Shown here piece by piece: positions 8,664 to 16,972 of a DNA stretch of 64,000 nt (position 1 is its first letter; every line of letters begins with the position of its first letter). The notes beneath the pieces are model-generated. The model saw only the letters and a program-made list of their open reading frames with translations, did no database searches and was not told the origin of the DNA. Made by a program: the position numbers and the translations under genes. The DNA comes from Winogradskyella flava (GTDB lineage: Bacteria > Bacteroidota > Bacteroidia > Flavobacteriales > Flavobacteriaceae), in contig NZ_JACLCP010000003.1 in NCBI RefSeq assembly GCF_014243395.1, forward strand, positions 310,001 to 374,000, written 5' to 3'.

Positions 8664-8999
8664 ATGGAAAAGATAATAACATTTGAAGACTTTACAAAGG
8701 TAGATTTACGCGTTGGGACCATTATTGAGGTCAATGATTTTCCGAATGCTAAAAAACCAGCATATCAGCTTGCCATTGATTTTGGTGACTTGGGTATTAA
8801 AAAATCTTCAGCACAAATCACAACACTTTATAAAAAGAAAGATCTATTAAATCGACAGATTATTGCAGTAGTCAACTTTCCTAAAAAGCAAATAGCCAAT
8901 TTCATGAGCGAATGTTTGGTTATGGGTGCCGTAAAAGAAGACGATGTTTTTCTATTACACCCAGAAGCCAAGGTCAAGAATGGTACTCAAGTTTCATAA
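8664..8999 (+). CDS. csaA: tRNA-binding protein CsaA
   Basis: A compact 111-residue protein consisting of a single tRNA-binding (EMAP-like OB-fold) domain. The diagnostic blocks are DLRVGTIIEV near residue 14, SSAQIT near 48 and the C-terminal GAVKEDDVFLLHPE. This matches CsaA, a homodimeric tRNA-binding, chaperone-like protein. Full length for the family. Transcribed alone, and convergent with the M14 peptidase that follows. Confidence 0.92.
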   Translation: MEKIITFEDFTKVDLRVGTIIEVNDFPNAKKPAYQLAIDFGDLGIKKSSAQITTLYKKKDLLNRQIIAVVNFPKKQIANFMSECLVMGAVKEDDVFLLHPEAKVKNGTQVS

Positions 9000-9053
9000 T
9001 TGCAATAACTAAGAATTCTCGATACAATTTTATTTCATAAAATCACTAATCAC

Positions 9054-11561
9054 TTACATCTCATCCCGAAAGAAAATCGCATTCATCAATAACCTATTCG
9101 TGCCATACCAAAACGCTCTAAAGTTGGTATTGTCTGTAAATGCAACAATATTGCCACGACCGATACCACCAATTTTTAAAGGAATCGATAGACTTAAACT
9201 ATCTAGGTTTTCTTCAGAAATGTAACCACTTAATAGCGGATTTTTTGTGTATTGAATAGGATTATTGTAGCTATTTTTATCTGGCTTTATAAATAGCGTC
9301 GTATTTCTAAACATGGGTAATTTATCATTCTTATAACCAAAATTTATAGGATGCGAACGGTCTATCTTCGTTTCGAAGATAGCACCTCCAATAACTTGTG
9401 CGCCTCTATAATCTCCTCGCTGCTCATACGTTATGTTCTTTGCCGTAAGATCGTTCTTTTTAAAGTCTATTTTCATTAACTCTTTAGAATTCAACCAACG
9501 CAAAGCATTACGATAAGCTACTAATGTGCCACCATTTTGAATCCAAGATTTTAGCTTCTTGGTATTGTTTTCATTTAATCCAGATGAAGAATTTACCATT
9601 ATTATGGTATTATATCTGCTTAAGTCTGCTCTACTGAATCGTTTCGTATCAAGCTTTGTGGCAATAATATCGTAACGAGTATCCAGTAAGTGCCAAATTT
9701 CACCTGCATCGTAAGATGTCATACCATCACCAACCAACAACGCTATTTTTGGCAATTCCACCGCTCTAAAGTTGCGGCTTCCTAAGTCGATGCCATCATT
9801 TAAGCCTGTCGAAACGGCGTCAATCTTGATATGACTATCTTGGGCTAAATCATTCAAAAAAGTATATATTTCTGAAGTTGAAATCTTTTGATTTTTAGCA
9901 GGAATCAAAATGGTCCCGTAATCATACGATTTGCCATTGGCTTTAAATGTCTTCATACTTACTTTAGCTCGAAGCCCTTTCTTCAAAATCTTATTTAGAA
10001 GTTTTGGAGCATAATATTCGTGCCATTCAAATAGGTAAGCATATTCACTTTTTGAGGCAACGCCTCCATTTTGAGGTTTTAAATCCTTGACTTCATCTCC
10101 TGCATTCGCAGTTGTGGTCTCAGCGTAATCTAAATTAAACGCTAAAGGAAAGGTCCATGCAGAAATATCGTAGAACAAGCTATCTTGAAATGTTGTTCGT
10201 TTTTCGAACATGGCATTAATTAATCGCGTATTCTTTTGGTTTTTTGGAACAATATAGCTGTAGCCCTTTTTGTAGTCTTTCCCATTCACAGAGAAGTCTG
10301 TTTTTATATCGTGAAATTTAATACGATGTCTATTTAATATTTCAGCAAGGTGATAGGTTTTAGCAGCATCTTTTTCATCTCCAAAAACAATGGCTTTGTT
10401 ACCATTTTTAGCAGCTTCGTTTCTGGCGTTTTTAAAGAAATCTTGTTGATATTCCAAGATTGTATTTCGCATTCCATTTGCCGCTTCAAGCGTGGACAAT
10501 ACCGCTGTAAATTGATTTCTAATCGTAAAAGGGAACGTTAAGATACCATTATCGCTTTCTTGAATATGCCCTCGAGAACTGGCTTGTTCAAATAAAATTC
10601 CTATACTTCCATTAATATCTGGAAATGTAGATCCTTTACCATAGTAAAAATCATCAAAGCTTTCTTCGGAATAATACAAAGAGCCAATTTTATCAAATGC
10701 TTTGGCGTGATATTCTGCAATACCTTTAGTTAATTCCTGATTCATTTTAGGTGTTAACGGATGAGTTCGCGATGGAATTCCAGGCTGAAAAAAGAAACTA
10801 GCATTAGTGCCCATTTCATGATGGTCGGTAAGTATGTTTGGCATCCAGTTATGAAAGGTTTCAATTCTTGCCCTAGACTCTGGAAGCTGCACGGGTAGCC
10901 AATCCCTATTCATATCAAACCAGTAGTGGTTAGTACGTCCACCTGGCCATACCTCACTATATTCTCTGTCGTTGGGATCTGCATTAAGATTCATACCTCT
11001 ATTAGTATTCGCCCAATAAGCAAAACGTTGCAATCCATCTGGATTAAAAGACGGATCGAAAAGGATAACAGCATTTTTAAGTAAATCATCTATTTTCGGT
11101 CCTTGTGCAGCAGCTAAATAGTATGCCGCTACTAGAGCAGCATTAGAACCACTTGGCTCGTTACCATGGATGGAAAACCCTTGATAAACGACAATAGGCC
11201 TTTCGCTAATATCACTAGTGTTAGTTTCTGTAGCTTGAACATGTGCAGCTTGAATGGCATCCAAGTTTTTGTGATTTTCAAGTGATGTGATCTTTAGAAG
11301 TAGTAAAGGTCTATCCTCAAAAGTTTTTCCCCTATCTTCAATTGTAATTCTATCAGATGCTTTAGCCAAAGCATACATGTACTGCACGAGCTTGTCATGA
11401 GTAATGTGCCATTCACCAACTTCGTGACCAACAATACTTTTTGGAGTTGGTATGTTGCTGTCGTATGTTACATCTTGCGGTAAATAGTAGGATAAATCCG
11501 TTTTTGATTGCGAGAAATGCGAGGTGGTTACTAAGAGGAGTAATAGAACAATTCTTTGCAT
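9054..11561 (-). CDS. Secreted M14-family zinc carboxypeptidase
   Basis: A large (835-residue) exported metallopeptidase. A signal peptide (1-19) precedes an M14 catalytic domain of about 380 residues. Zinc-ligand block: SIHGNEPSG (HxxE). A second region carries NRGMNLNADPNDREY and FDMNRDW, then TDHHEMG, and the likely catalytic Glu is in GILFEQASSRG. After a linker, residues of about 600-720 resemble a class I glutamine-amidotransferase-like (ThuA-type) fold (ALLVGDGMTSYDAGE...). A final beta domain follows. It probably digests external peptides. Monocistronic. Confidence 0.9.
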   Translation of the reverse strand: MQRIVLLLLLVTTSHFSQSKTDLSYYLPQDVTYDSNIPTPKSIVGHEVGEWHITHDKLVQYMYALAKASDRITIEDRGKTFEDRPLLLLKITSLENHKNLDAIQAAHVQATETNTSDISERPIVVYQGFSIHGNEPSGSNAALVAAYYLAAAQGPKIDDLLKNAVILFDPSFNPDGLQRFAYWANTNRGMNLNADPNDREYSEVWPGGRTNHYWFDMNRDWLPVQLPESRARIETFHNWMPNILTDHHEMGTNASFFFQPGIPSRTHPLTPKMNQELTKGIAEYHAKAFDKIGSLYYSEESFDDFYYGKGSTFPDINGSIGILFEQASSRGHIQESDNGILTFPFTIRNQFTAVLSTLEAANGMRNTILEYQQDFFKNARNEAAKNGNKAIVFGDEKDAAKTYHLAEILNRHRIKFHDIKTDFSVNGKDYKKGYSYIVPKNQKNTRLINAMFEKRTTFQDSLFYDISAWTFPLAFNLDYAETTTANAGDEVKDLKPQNGGVASKSEYAYLFEWHEYYAPKLLNKILKKGLRAKVSMKTFKANGKSYDYGTILIPAKNQKISTSEIYTFLNDLAQDSHIKIDAVSTGLNDGIDLGSRNFRAVELPKIALLVGDGMTSYDAGEIWHLLDTRYDIIATKLDTKRFSRADLSRYNTIIMVNSSSGLNENNTKKLKSWIQNGGTLVAYRNALRWLNSKELMKIDFKKNDLTAKNITYEQRGDYRGAQVIGGAIFETKIDRSHPINFGYKNDKLPMFRNTTLFIKPDKNSYNNPIQYTKNPLLSGYISEENLDSLSLSIPLKIGGIGRGNIVAFTDNTNFRAFWYGTNRLLMNAIFFRDEM

Positions 11562-11672
11562 AAATGCTATAGTTTATTAGTTAGAGATTCTTAAATGTTA
11601 ACTTCTAATTCTTGTTTACTTTTAGCAAAGCACAAGAACTGGTCGTAAAATCTATTATTACATTCTATAAAT

Positions 11673-11700
11673 AAAAACCATCAATATAGATGATGGTTTT
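11673..11700 (-). terminator. Rho-independent terminator of sodC
   Basis: Inverted repeat AAAACCATCA / TGATGGTTTT with a short AT-rich loop. Read on the minus strand it is followed by a T-rich run. It lies 24 bp past the sodC stop. Confidence 0.8.
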
Positions 11701-11723
11701 AGGCGTATGTTATAATCTTGAGG

Positions 11724-12305
11724 TTATTCTATAATACCACCACAGCTTATTCTACTGCCAGCAGCACCAGAGGGTTGTGATGTAAAGTCGTCTGAACCTT
11801 GATGAACAATAATTGCTTTCCCTAAAATATCCTTGGTGTCATCTCCACAACCAATACACCATTCATCAGTGGTTATTGTGACAATACCTTGTCCATCTTC
11901 GCCAACTTTAAAATTACCGATATCGCCTTTGTGATAACCAGTTTCTGCACCCCATTTTCCATGAGGTTGAGCAGTAGGATTCCAATGTCCTCCAGAAGAT
12001 TTTCCATCAGGTGACGTACAATCTGCTTTTTCATGTATGTGTATAGCATGTTCGCCCTCGCTCAAAGCAGTTATGTTTGCTGTCATGCTAACAATACCAT
12101 CTTTTTCTTTAAAAGTTACAGCACCTTCAGCATTACTATCGCTTTTAGGAGATAAAGTAATCATCAACTTTTTTTCAGTTGATACTTCTTTTACAACTTC
12201 TTCAACTTCGGTTTCCTTAGTTTCGGTGTTTTCTTTTTTATCGTTTTTACAAGACGTTCCAAGTACTAAAACAAATACTATGGCCACAAGTTTCAAGTTT
12301 TTCAT
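11724..12305 (-). CDS. sodC: Cu/Zn superoxide dismutase, lipoprotein
   Basis: Converts superoxide to peroxide and oxygen in the periplasm or at the cell surface. The N-terminus is a lipoprotein signal (lipobox GTSC), followed by a Lys/Glu-rich linker up to about residue 42. The SodC domain shows the metal-binding pattern HAIHIHE, GGHWNP, GYHKGD and the late IVHQGSDDF, plus C-x-G-C and a final SCGG cysteine for the structural disulphide. It is 193 residues long, as expected for a tethered SodC. It is downstream of a YdeI-like gene on the same strand, with a probable promoter of its own in the 60-bp gap. Confidence 0.95.
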   Translation of the reverse strand: MKNLKLVAIVFVLVLGTSCKNDKKENTETKETEVEEVVKEVSTEKKLMITLSPKSDSNAEGAVTFKEKDGIVSMTANITALSEGEHAIHIHEKADCTSPDGKSSGGHWNPTAQPHGKWGAETGYHKGDIGNFKVGEDGQGIVTITTDEWCIGCGDDTKDILGKAIIVHQGSDDFTSQPSGAAGSRISCGGIIE

Positions 12306-12327
12306 GATCGGTAATTTTAGTTTTTAG

Positions 12328-12358
12328 TAAAGTTAAGGATATCACAGCGCTTCTGCAA
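12328..12358 (-). promoter_or_regulatory. Putative sodC promoter (-33 TTG, -7 TAACTTTA)
   Basis: On the minus strand a TTG (12356-12358) is followed after 20 nt by TAACTTTA (12328-12335), close to the Bacteroidota TAnnTTTG -7 box with correct spacing. It lies 22 nt upstream of the sodC start codon. Confidence 0.45.
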
Positions 12359-12365
12359 GCAGTGT

Positions 12366-12854
12366 TTAATGCTTTTTCAACCAAAGCTTCTGATCAGTAA
12401 TACCACGTTTCAAATTTTCAATAAGCAACAAAGCCTTATCAACACGCATTTGTGGTGATTTGTAGCGAGAGATGGTGTAAATAATACTTCGTTGTCGCCC
12501 AGGCGTCAAACTCTCGAATATAGTATAAGCTTCATAATCACTTAGTAAAACAGCTTCAAGCTCTTCGGACATGTCGACACCATATTTTGAGGTATCTTCA
12601 AACACCTGAAGTTCAAAATAATCATTCATAAATACACCGAGTTCTTTTTGTTTTGCCTTACTAAAGTAGATGCGGAATAGTCCAGTCTTCTCTTTCTTTA
12701 ACGCGGCATAAAAGTCAATCGATTTCCTTTCAAATGTCGCTTTTACGTTTATCCGCTTATGATTATTTGTAATAAATTCTTTGATTGGAGCCTCTGGCAG
12801 CACAATACTTTGTTTGTCTGCTAGTGAAACTTCAAAGGGCTCGCTTTTCAGCAT
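12366..12854 (-). CDS. YdeI/OmpD-associated-family protein (DUF1905-like N-terminus)
   Basis: A 162-residue cytosolic protein. The N-terminal half (about 10-90) is a small beta-barrel of the DUF1905 type. The C-terminal half has the YdeI hallmark LTPGRQRSIIYTISRYKSPQ, with an R/K-rich helix after it. Proteins of this group are named for an E. coli protein linked to polymyxin and bacteriocin tolerance; the molecular activity is unknown. Its start codon lies just outside the hemN operator, so it is divergent from hemN across about 80 bp. A second YdeI-like gene without the DUF1905 half lies at 39369-39941. Confidence 0.82.
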   Translation of the reverse strand: MLKSEPFEVSLADKQSIVLPEAPIKEFITNNHKRINVKATFERKSIDFYAALKKEKTGLFRIYFSKAKQKELGVFMNDYFELQVFEDTSKYGVDMSEELEAVLLSDYEAYTIFESLTPGRQRSIIYTISRYKSPQMRVDKALLLIENLKRGITDQKLWLKKH

Positions 12855-12877
12855 TTATATGTGGTTTAGGTATTTGT

Positions 12878-12921
12878 ATGACAAATATCATATTTTTTGC
12901 CGAGGCTTACCATTAATTTTG
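12878..12921 (+). promoter_or_regulatory. Crp/Fnr-type operator and -7 box upstream of hemN
   Basis: The palindrome ATGACAAATATCAT (12878-12891) is followed after exactly 22 nt by TAATTTTG (12914-12921), a perfect TAnnTTTG box. The start of hemN is only 11 nt after the box, so the mRNA leader would be very short (about 7 nt to the first ATG, 13 to the second). Confidence 0.78.
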
Positions 12922-12932
12922 AGTTATAATAA

Positions 12933-14303
12933 ATGCAGATGTGCCAATCTTTAATACATAAATACAACGTGGCTGGCCCACGTTATACTAGTTATCCTAC
13001 GGTTCCATATTGGGATATGAACTCGTTTTCCCTGCAACGGTGGAAAGATTCGTTGAAACGGGCTTTTAATGAATCCAATGACCTTGAAGGATTGAGTCTC
13101 TACTTGCACTTGCCGTATTGTGAAAGTCTCTGTACGTTCTGTGGATGCCACAAGCGCATTACCAAACGTCATGAGGTTGAGTTGCCCTATATAAAGGCAC
13201 TTTTAAAGGAATGGAGTTTATACCGTAAATTATTAGGTGCAAAACCTAAAATAAAGGAATTACATATTGGAGGAGGGACACCTACCTTTTTCTCACCAGA
13301 GAACTTAAGATTTCTAATCACTGAACTGTTGAGGGCGTCTGATATTGTTGAAAGTTATGAGTTTAGTTTTGAAGGTCATCCTAATAATACGACTAAGGCA
13401 CATTTACAAACCTTTTTCGATTTTGGATTTAGACGTGTAAGTTTTGGAGTTCAGGATTACAATATTAAGGTGCAACGTGCTATAAATCGTATTCAACCTT
13501 TCGAAAATGTTAAGAAAGTTACGGAATGGGCGCGTGGTATCGGTTACACTTCAGTGGGTCATGATATTATTTTCGGGCTACCATTTCAAACTGAGACGGA
13601 TGTCATTGAAACCATTGAAAAGACAAAGGAATTAATGCCAGATCGCATAGCCTTTTATAGTTATGCGCATGTGCCTTGGATAAAAGGAAATGGGCAACGC
13701 GGATTTAAGGATGATGATTTGCCATCTGCTGAATCTAAGCGTCGGCAATACGAAACTGGTAAAAGACAGCTTGAAAGTGCAGGTTATGTGGAGATTGGTA
13801 TGGACCATTTTGCACTTAAAAATGATTCATTGTACAAAGCGATGAAAGCAGAAACTTTACATCGTAACTTTATGGGTTATACAGCATCCAAGACTCAAGC
13901 CATGATTGGTTTGGGAGCATCATCTATTAGCGATAGTTGGTATGGTTTTGCCCAGAATGTAAAATCTATTGAGGATTATTATCATCTCGTGGAACAAGGT
14001 ATGATACCAGTGTATCGAGGACATATTCTAAATAAGGAAGACCTCAAGATTAGAAAGCATATCCTTAATCTTATGTGCCATTTCAAAACCAGCTGGTCTG
14101 ATATTGAAATGACTTTTGATGAATTACCTGAAGTCCTCATACAACTAAAAGAATTTGAACAAGACGGTTTAATTAAGTTTGAAACTAAACTATTGACCGT
14201 AACTGAAAAAGGGAAACCTTTTATAAGGAATATATGCATGGCTTTTGATTTGTTATTGCAGCGCAAAAAGCCAGATACGCAATTATTTTCAATGACCATT
14301 TAA
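12933..14303 (+). CDS. hemN: Oxygen-independent coproporphyrinogen III oxidase
   Basis: A radical-SAM enzyme that decarboxylates coproporphyrinogen III to protoporphyrinogen IX without oxygen, a late step of haem synthesis. The N-terminus has the HemN signature GPRYTSYPT. The cluster motif is YCESLCTFCGC (CxxxCxxC plus the extra Cys typical of HemN), followed by HIGGGTPTF and RVSFGVQD. The C-terminal HemN domain is complete, and 456 residues is normal. The ATG at 12933 or the one at 12939 could be used. An Fnr-type operator precedes it, fitting induction at low oxygen when cbb3 oxidase needs haem. uspA-like gene follows after 10 bp. Confidence 0.95.
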   Translation: MQMCQSLIHKYNVAGPRYTSYPTVPYWDMNSFSLQRWKDSLKRAFNESNDLEGLSLYLHLPYCESLCTFCGCHKRITKRHEVELPYIKALLKEWSLYRKLLGAKPKIKELHIGGGTPTFFSPENLRFLITELLRASDIVESYEFSFEGHPNNTTKAHLQTFFDFGFRRVSFGVQDYNIKVQRAINRIQPFENVKKVTEWARGIGYTSVGHDIIFGLPFQTETDVIETIEKTKELMPDRIAFYSYAHVPWIKGNGQRGFKDDDLPSAESKRRQYETGKRQLESAGYVEIGMDHFALKNDSLYKAMKAETLHRNFMGYTASKTQAMIGLGASSISDSWYGFAQNVKSIEDYYHLVEQGMIPVYRGHILNKEDLKIRKHILNLMCHFKTSWSDIEMTFDELPEVLIQLKEFEQDGLIKFETKLLTVTEKGKPFIRNICMAFDLLLQRKKPDTQLFSMTI

Positions 14304-14313
14304 AACAATTAAA

Positions 14314-15147
14314 ATGAAAAAAATTATAGTACCTGTAGACTTTTCTGAACATTCAGAATATGCTTTAGAAGCTGCAGCTAGTATTGCCAAGAAGTATGAC
14401 TCTGAGCTTATTGTCTTGCACATGCTGGAACTATCGAATGCTATCATAACCGCAGATAATGAATCCCTTAATGAAGAAGCTGTTTTTTACTTAAAACTTG
14501 CCGAGCAAAAGTTTGAGAAGTTTTTAGAGAAACCATTTTTAGAAGGAATTAAAATCACACCTATAGTAAAACATTTTAAGGTGTGGAGTGAAGTGAATGA
14601 TATCGCTAACCAGCATCATGCAAATCTTATAGTTATGGGTTCACATGGTGTAAGTGGTGTTAAGGAAGTTTTGGTAGGATCTAATACTGAGAAAGTGGTC
14701 CGTCATGCAGACATACCTGTTTTGGTTATAAAACATAACCCAATTCTTTTGGATTTTGAAAACGGCGTCTTTGCAAGTGATTTTTCTGAAGAGGCCATTA
14801 CACCTTACCTTAATGCAAGAGCAACTTTTAAAAAGATAGGTGCTAAGATGCATTTGGTTTATGTTAACTCACCAGACGGTAACTTTAGAAGTTCTTTGGA
14901 AATTGACAAACGTGTATCCCTATTTCTTAAGAAAGCTGACGGCAACCTAAATAACCTAGGGAACGTACACGTCGTGTCTGATTATTCTATTGAAAAGGGT
15001 ATTTTGAATTTTGCCAATGTTATTGGTGCAGATTTGATCGCAGTTGCTACACATGGCAGAAAGGGTCTAGCACATTTCTTTGAAGGTAGTATTTCTGAAG
15101 ACATTGCTAATCATTCAACATTACCTGTAATGACTTTTAAAATATAG
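14314..15147 (+). CDS. Tandem universal stress protein (UspA family)
   Basis: A 277-residue cytosolic protein with two Usp domains (about 1-140 and 150-277). The first carries an ATP-binding motif of the G-2x-G-9x-G(S/T) type (GSHGVSGVKEVLVGS...). The second has the related THGRKGLAHFFEGS. It starts 10 bp after hemN and very likely shares its Fnr-controlled transcript. A link between universal stress proteins and oxygen limitation is known in other bacteria. The exact target is unknown. Confidence 0.92.
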   Translation: MKKIIVPVDFSEHSEYALEAAASIAKKYDSELIVLHMLELSNAIITADNESLNEEAVFYLKLAEQKFEKFLEKPFLEGIKITPIVKHFKVWSEVNDIANQHHANLIVMGSHGVSGVKEVLVGSNTEKVVRHADIPVLVIKHNPILLDFENGVFASDFSEEAITPYLNARATFKKIGAKMHLVYVNSPDGNFRSSLEIDKRVSLFLKKADGNLNNLGNVHVVSDYSIEKGILNFANVIGADLIAVATHGRKGLAHFFEGSISEDIANHSTLPVMTFKI

Positions 15148-15187
15148 TTCTTGACGTTTGTTAGTTAGTGTTGTTTAATGTCAAGAT

Positions 15188-15222
15188 AAAACGCCATAGA
15201 TTGATGTCTTTGGCGTTTTTTT
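15188..15222. terminator. Rho-independent terminator after hemN-usp
   Basis: Inverted repeat AAAACGCCA / TGGCGTTTT with a 14-nt loop and seven T residues on the plus strand. It touches the stop codon of the convergent membrane-protein gene and may work both ways. Confidence 0.85.
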
Positions 15223-15712
15223 ATGTCATAGCTTTCCTAAATTCTCGTTCCTCTTCAGTTTTGAGATTTAAGTCTTCTATAATAGTAGATGTGGTCGGTC
15301 TCAATAAAAATAAATACACTAGTAACACGGCAGAAATAATTAGAAATAGTTGATTACCGGTAATCATAAAAGCTACTATTCCTAAAAATCCAGGACCTTC
15401 AATCATTGCTGTTCTGATCAATATGGCCGATTGGTACGATCCTAGTTTCTCTTTTAATGTTGGTTTTTCATGAATATTTTTAAGATTATTCTGAAATAAA
15501 AATCGACCTACTACTGCACCCATAATTGCTAAAAACGGCACTAAATAAAAAAATAAATCTTCAGTATCTGCAAAATTGATACTTACACGTTCTACTGAGT
15601 AGAATATTATTAGTCCAAAAATTAAAATTGAAGCACAAAAGGCGTAGTGAATAACAGTCATTGTCCTAATGATACCTTTAATATCATTGCTAGGCTGATT
15701 GATGTTAGACAT
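15221..15712 (-). CDS. Hypothetical four-TM membrane protein at the end of the cbb3 locus
   Basis: A 163-residue integral membrane protein with about four helices (near 20-40, 52-68, 90-115, 118-138). It ends in a charged C-terminal tail (EEEREF). No metal-binding or catalytic motif is visible and no family is recognised. It follows the TauE/SafE-like gene on the same strand with a gap of 31 bp, so it may belong to the oxidase assembly transcript, but that is inference from position. Confidence 0.75.
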   Translation of the reverse strand: MSNINQPSNDIKGIIRTMTVIHYAFCASILIFGLIIFYSVERVSINFADTEDLFFYLVPFLAIMGAVVGRFLFQNNLKNIHEKPTLKEKLGSYQSAILIRTAMIEGPGFLGIVAFMITGNQLFLIISAVLLVYLFLLRPTTSTIIEDLNLKTEEEREFRKAMT

Positions 15713-15743
15713 GTTACAAATTTAAATCTAAATATAATTAACA

Positions 15744-16445
15744 TTAATGACACTCAATAGCACTAGAAGCCATTTCAACTATTGGAGCAGGTGAGAGGTA
15801 AGGAATACCCAACCCCAAACCACGAAGAATGAACAACACTCCAATAATGATTACGAATACAGGAATGGCTTTTTGGATACGTTGTTTAATGGCTTGATTT
15901 AAAAATTTACCTAAGTATATAGCTGAGGTCATTAATGGTATGGTACCTATACCAAACAGTATCATATAAAAACTACCTTGAACTAAACTTCCAGTAGCCA
16001 CGGCACCGAAAACAGCCATATAGACTAAGCCACAAGGTAAAAATCCATTTAAGAACCCAATGGTTAAAAAGGTGTCAGCGGTCTTTTTCTTTAGCGCTTG
16101 CCCAAGATTGGACTTTACTTTGGAGATGATCTTATTTAGTGGTTTGGATAAATTATACTTTCCTAAGGTTTTGTATGGAATGAGCACCAAAAGAATCATG
16201 AGTATACCTATGGCAATAGATAATTGTTGTTGAATGCCAAAGATGTAAAGACTCCTGCCAACCAATCCAAATACCAATCCGATGATGCTATAAGCCAATA
16301 ATCTGCCAAAGTGATAGATACTGATTTGACTTACTTTTTTAAAGCTATTTGAACGATCGACTGGTAACATAAAGGCGATTGGTCCGCACATACCAACACA
16401 ATGCAAACTTCCTAATAGACCTAATATGAAAGCAGAGATTAACAT
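15744..16445 (-). CDS. TauE/SafE-family (UreH-like) membrane protein of the cbb3 assembly locus
   Basis: A 233-residue polytopic membrane protein with about six helices. The first helix contains GSLHCVGMCGP, a conserved Cys-x-x-x-Cys patch; a second conserved patch is FLPCGLVYMA. This is the signature of the SafE/UreH-like group that sits at the end of cco clusters, where it is generally thought to move copper or another metal, or to help haem-copper oxidase assembly. The start lies 1 bp from the ccoH stop, so it is tightly co-translated. Substrate unproven. Confidence 0.88.
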   Translation of the reverse strand: MLISAFILGLLGSLHCVGMCGPIAFMLPVDRSNSFKKVSQISIYHFGRLLAYSIIGLVFGLVGRSLYIFGIQQQLSIAIGILMILLVLIPYKTLGKYNLSKPLNKIISKVKSNLGQALKKKTADTFLTIGFLNGFLPCGLVYMAVFGAVATGSLVQGSFYMILFGIGTIPLMTSAIYLGKFLNQAIKQRIQKAIPVFVIIIGVLFILRGLGLGIPYLSPAPIVEMASSAIECH

Positions 16446-16446
16446 A

Positions 16447-16893
16447 TTAATACATTATTTCCTTTTTGTAGAGATAGGAATTTCCTTTGTATGTCCAGTC
16501 TATTTTAATGTTCCATCGACCATCTAACAAACGCTTGTCAGGTATGAGCAAATTGCGACTAGACAACGAAATTGGCATTTCGAGATCTAGGTGTTTATTA
16601 GATGGTCTGTATAGGAACACTTTGCCTTCAATAGCTTTGATGTCTAAATCTTTTGGGAATTCAATGACAATACCATCCTTAGTTTTTTTCCATGATAAAT
16701 TAGCCTCTAATGATTTGGAGTTGGTTTCCTTGTCAATATCTTTTTGAAACTTCAACTCTTGTTGATAGTAATCTTCAACCACTAGATCATGATTGTACTT
16801 GTCATCCGTAGCCATGCTAATAACAAAGTACAAGATAAAGCCAATAAAGCCTACAAATGCTATGATGATTGCTGTTCCCCAATTAATTTTCAT
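16447..16893 (-). CDS. ccoH: CcoH/FixH-like cbb3 oxidase assembly protein
   Basis: A single-pass membrane protein with a periplasmic FixH domain, required for stable cbb3 oxidase in other bacteria. I start it at 16893 (MKINWGTAI...), which puts the membrane helix at about residues 5-27. An in-frame ATG at 16926 would add 11 residues and run into a dispersed repeat. The helix is followed by DDKYNHDLVVEDYYQQE, a block typical of FixH, and a beta-sandwich of about 90 residues. Located between ccoG and the TauE/SafE-like gene. Confidence 0.88.
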   Translation of the reverse strand: MKINWGTAIIIAFVGFIGFILYFVISMATDDKYNHDLVVEDYYQQELKFQKDIDKETNSKSLEANLSWKKTKDGIVIEFPKDLDIKAIEGKVFLYRPSNKHLDLEMPISLSSRNLLIPDKRLLDGRWNIKIDWTYKGNSYLYKKEIMY

Positions 16894-16904
16894 ATCAAAA
16901 TATT

Positions 16905-16956
16905 TTGTCATCCTGAACTGTTGCACTGAGCGTGTCGAAGTGTTGTTTCAGGATCT
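16905..16956. repeat. Dispersed inverted repeat between ccoG and ccoH
   Basis: Arms ATCCTGAAC (16910-16918) and GTTTCAGGAT (16944-16953) surround a region with an inner CACT/AGTG pairing. The outer sequence, GTCATCCTGAAC...GTTTCAGGATCT, is the pattern of a short repeat found between many flavobacterial genes. Inside the cco transcript it would form an RNA hairpin and could affect mRNA processing. Family assignment is by recollection of its pattern. Confidence 0.6.
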
Positions 16957-16972
16957 TATTATTGATTCTTTA

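Noticed and set aside
13982-14299. Minus-strand frame within hemN
   Set aside because: Antisense to the conserved C-terminal HemN domain; no supporting start signal or homology.
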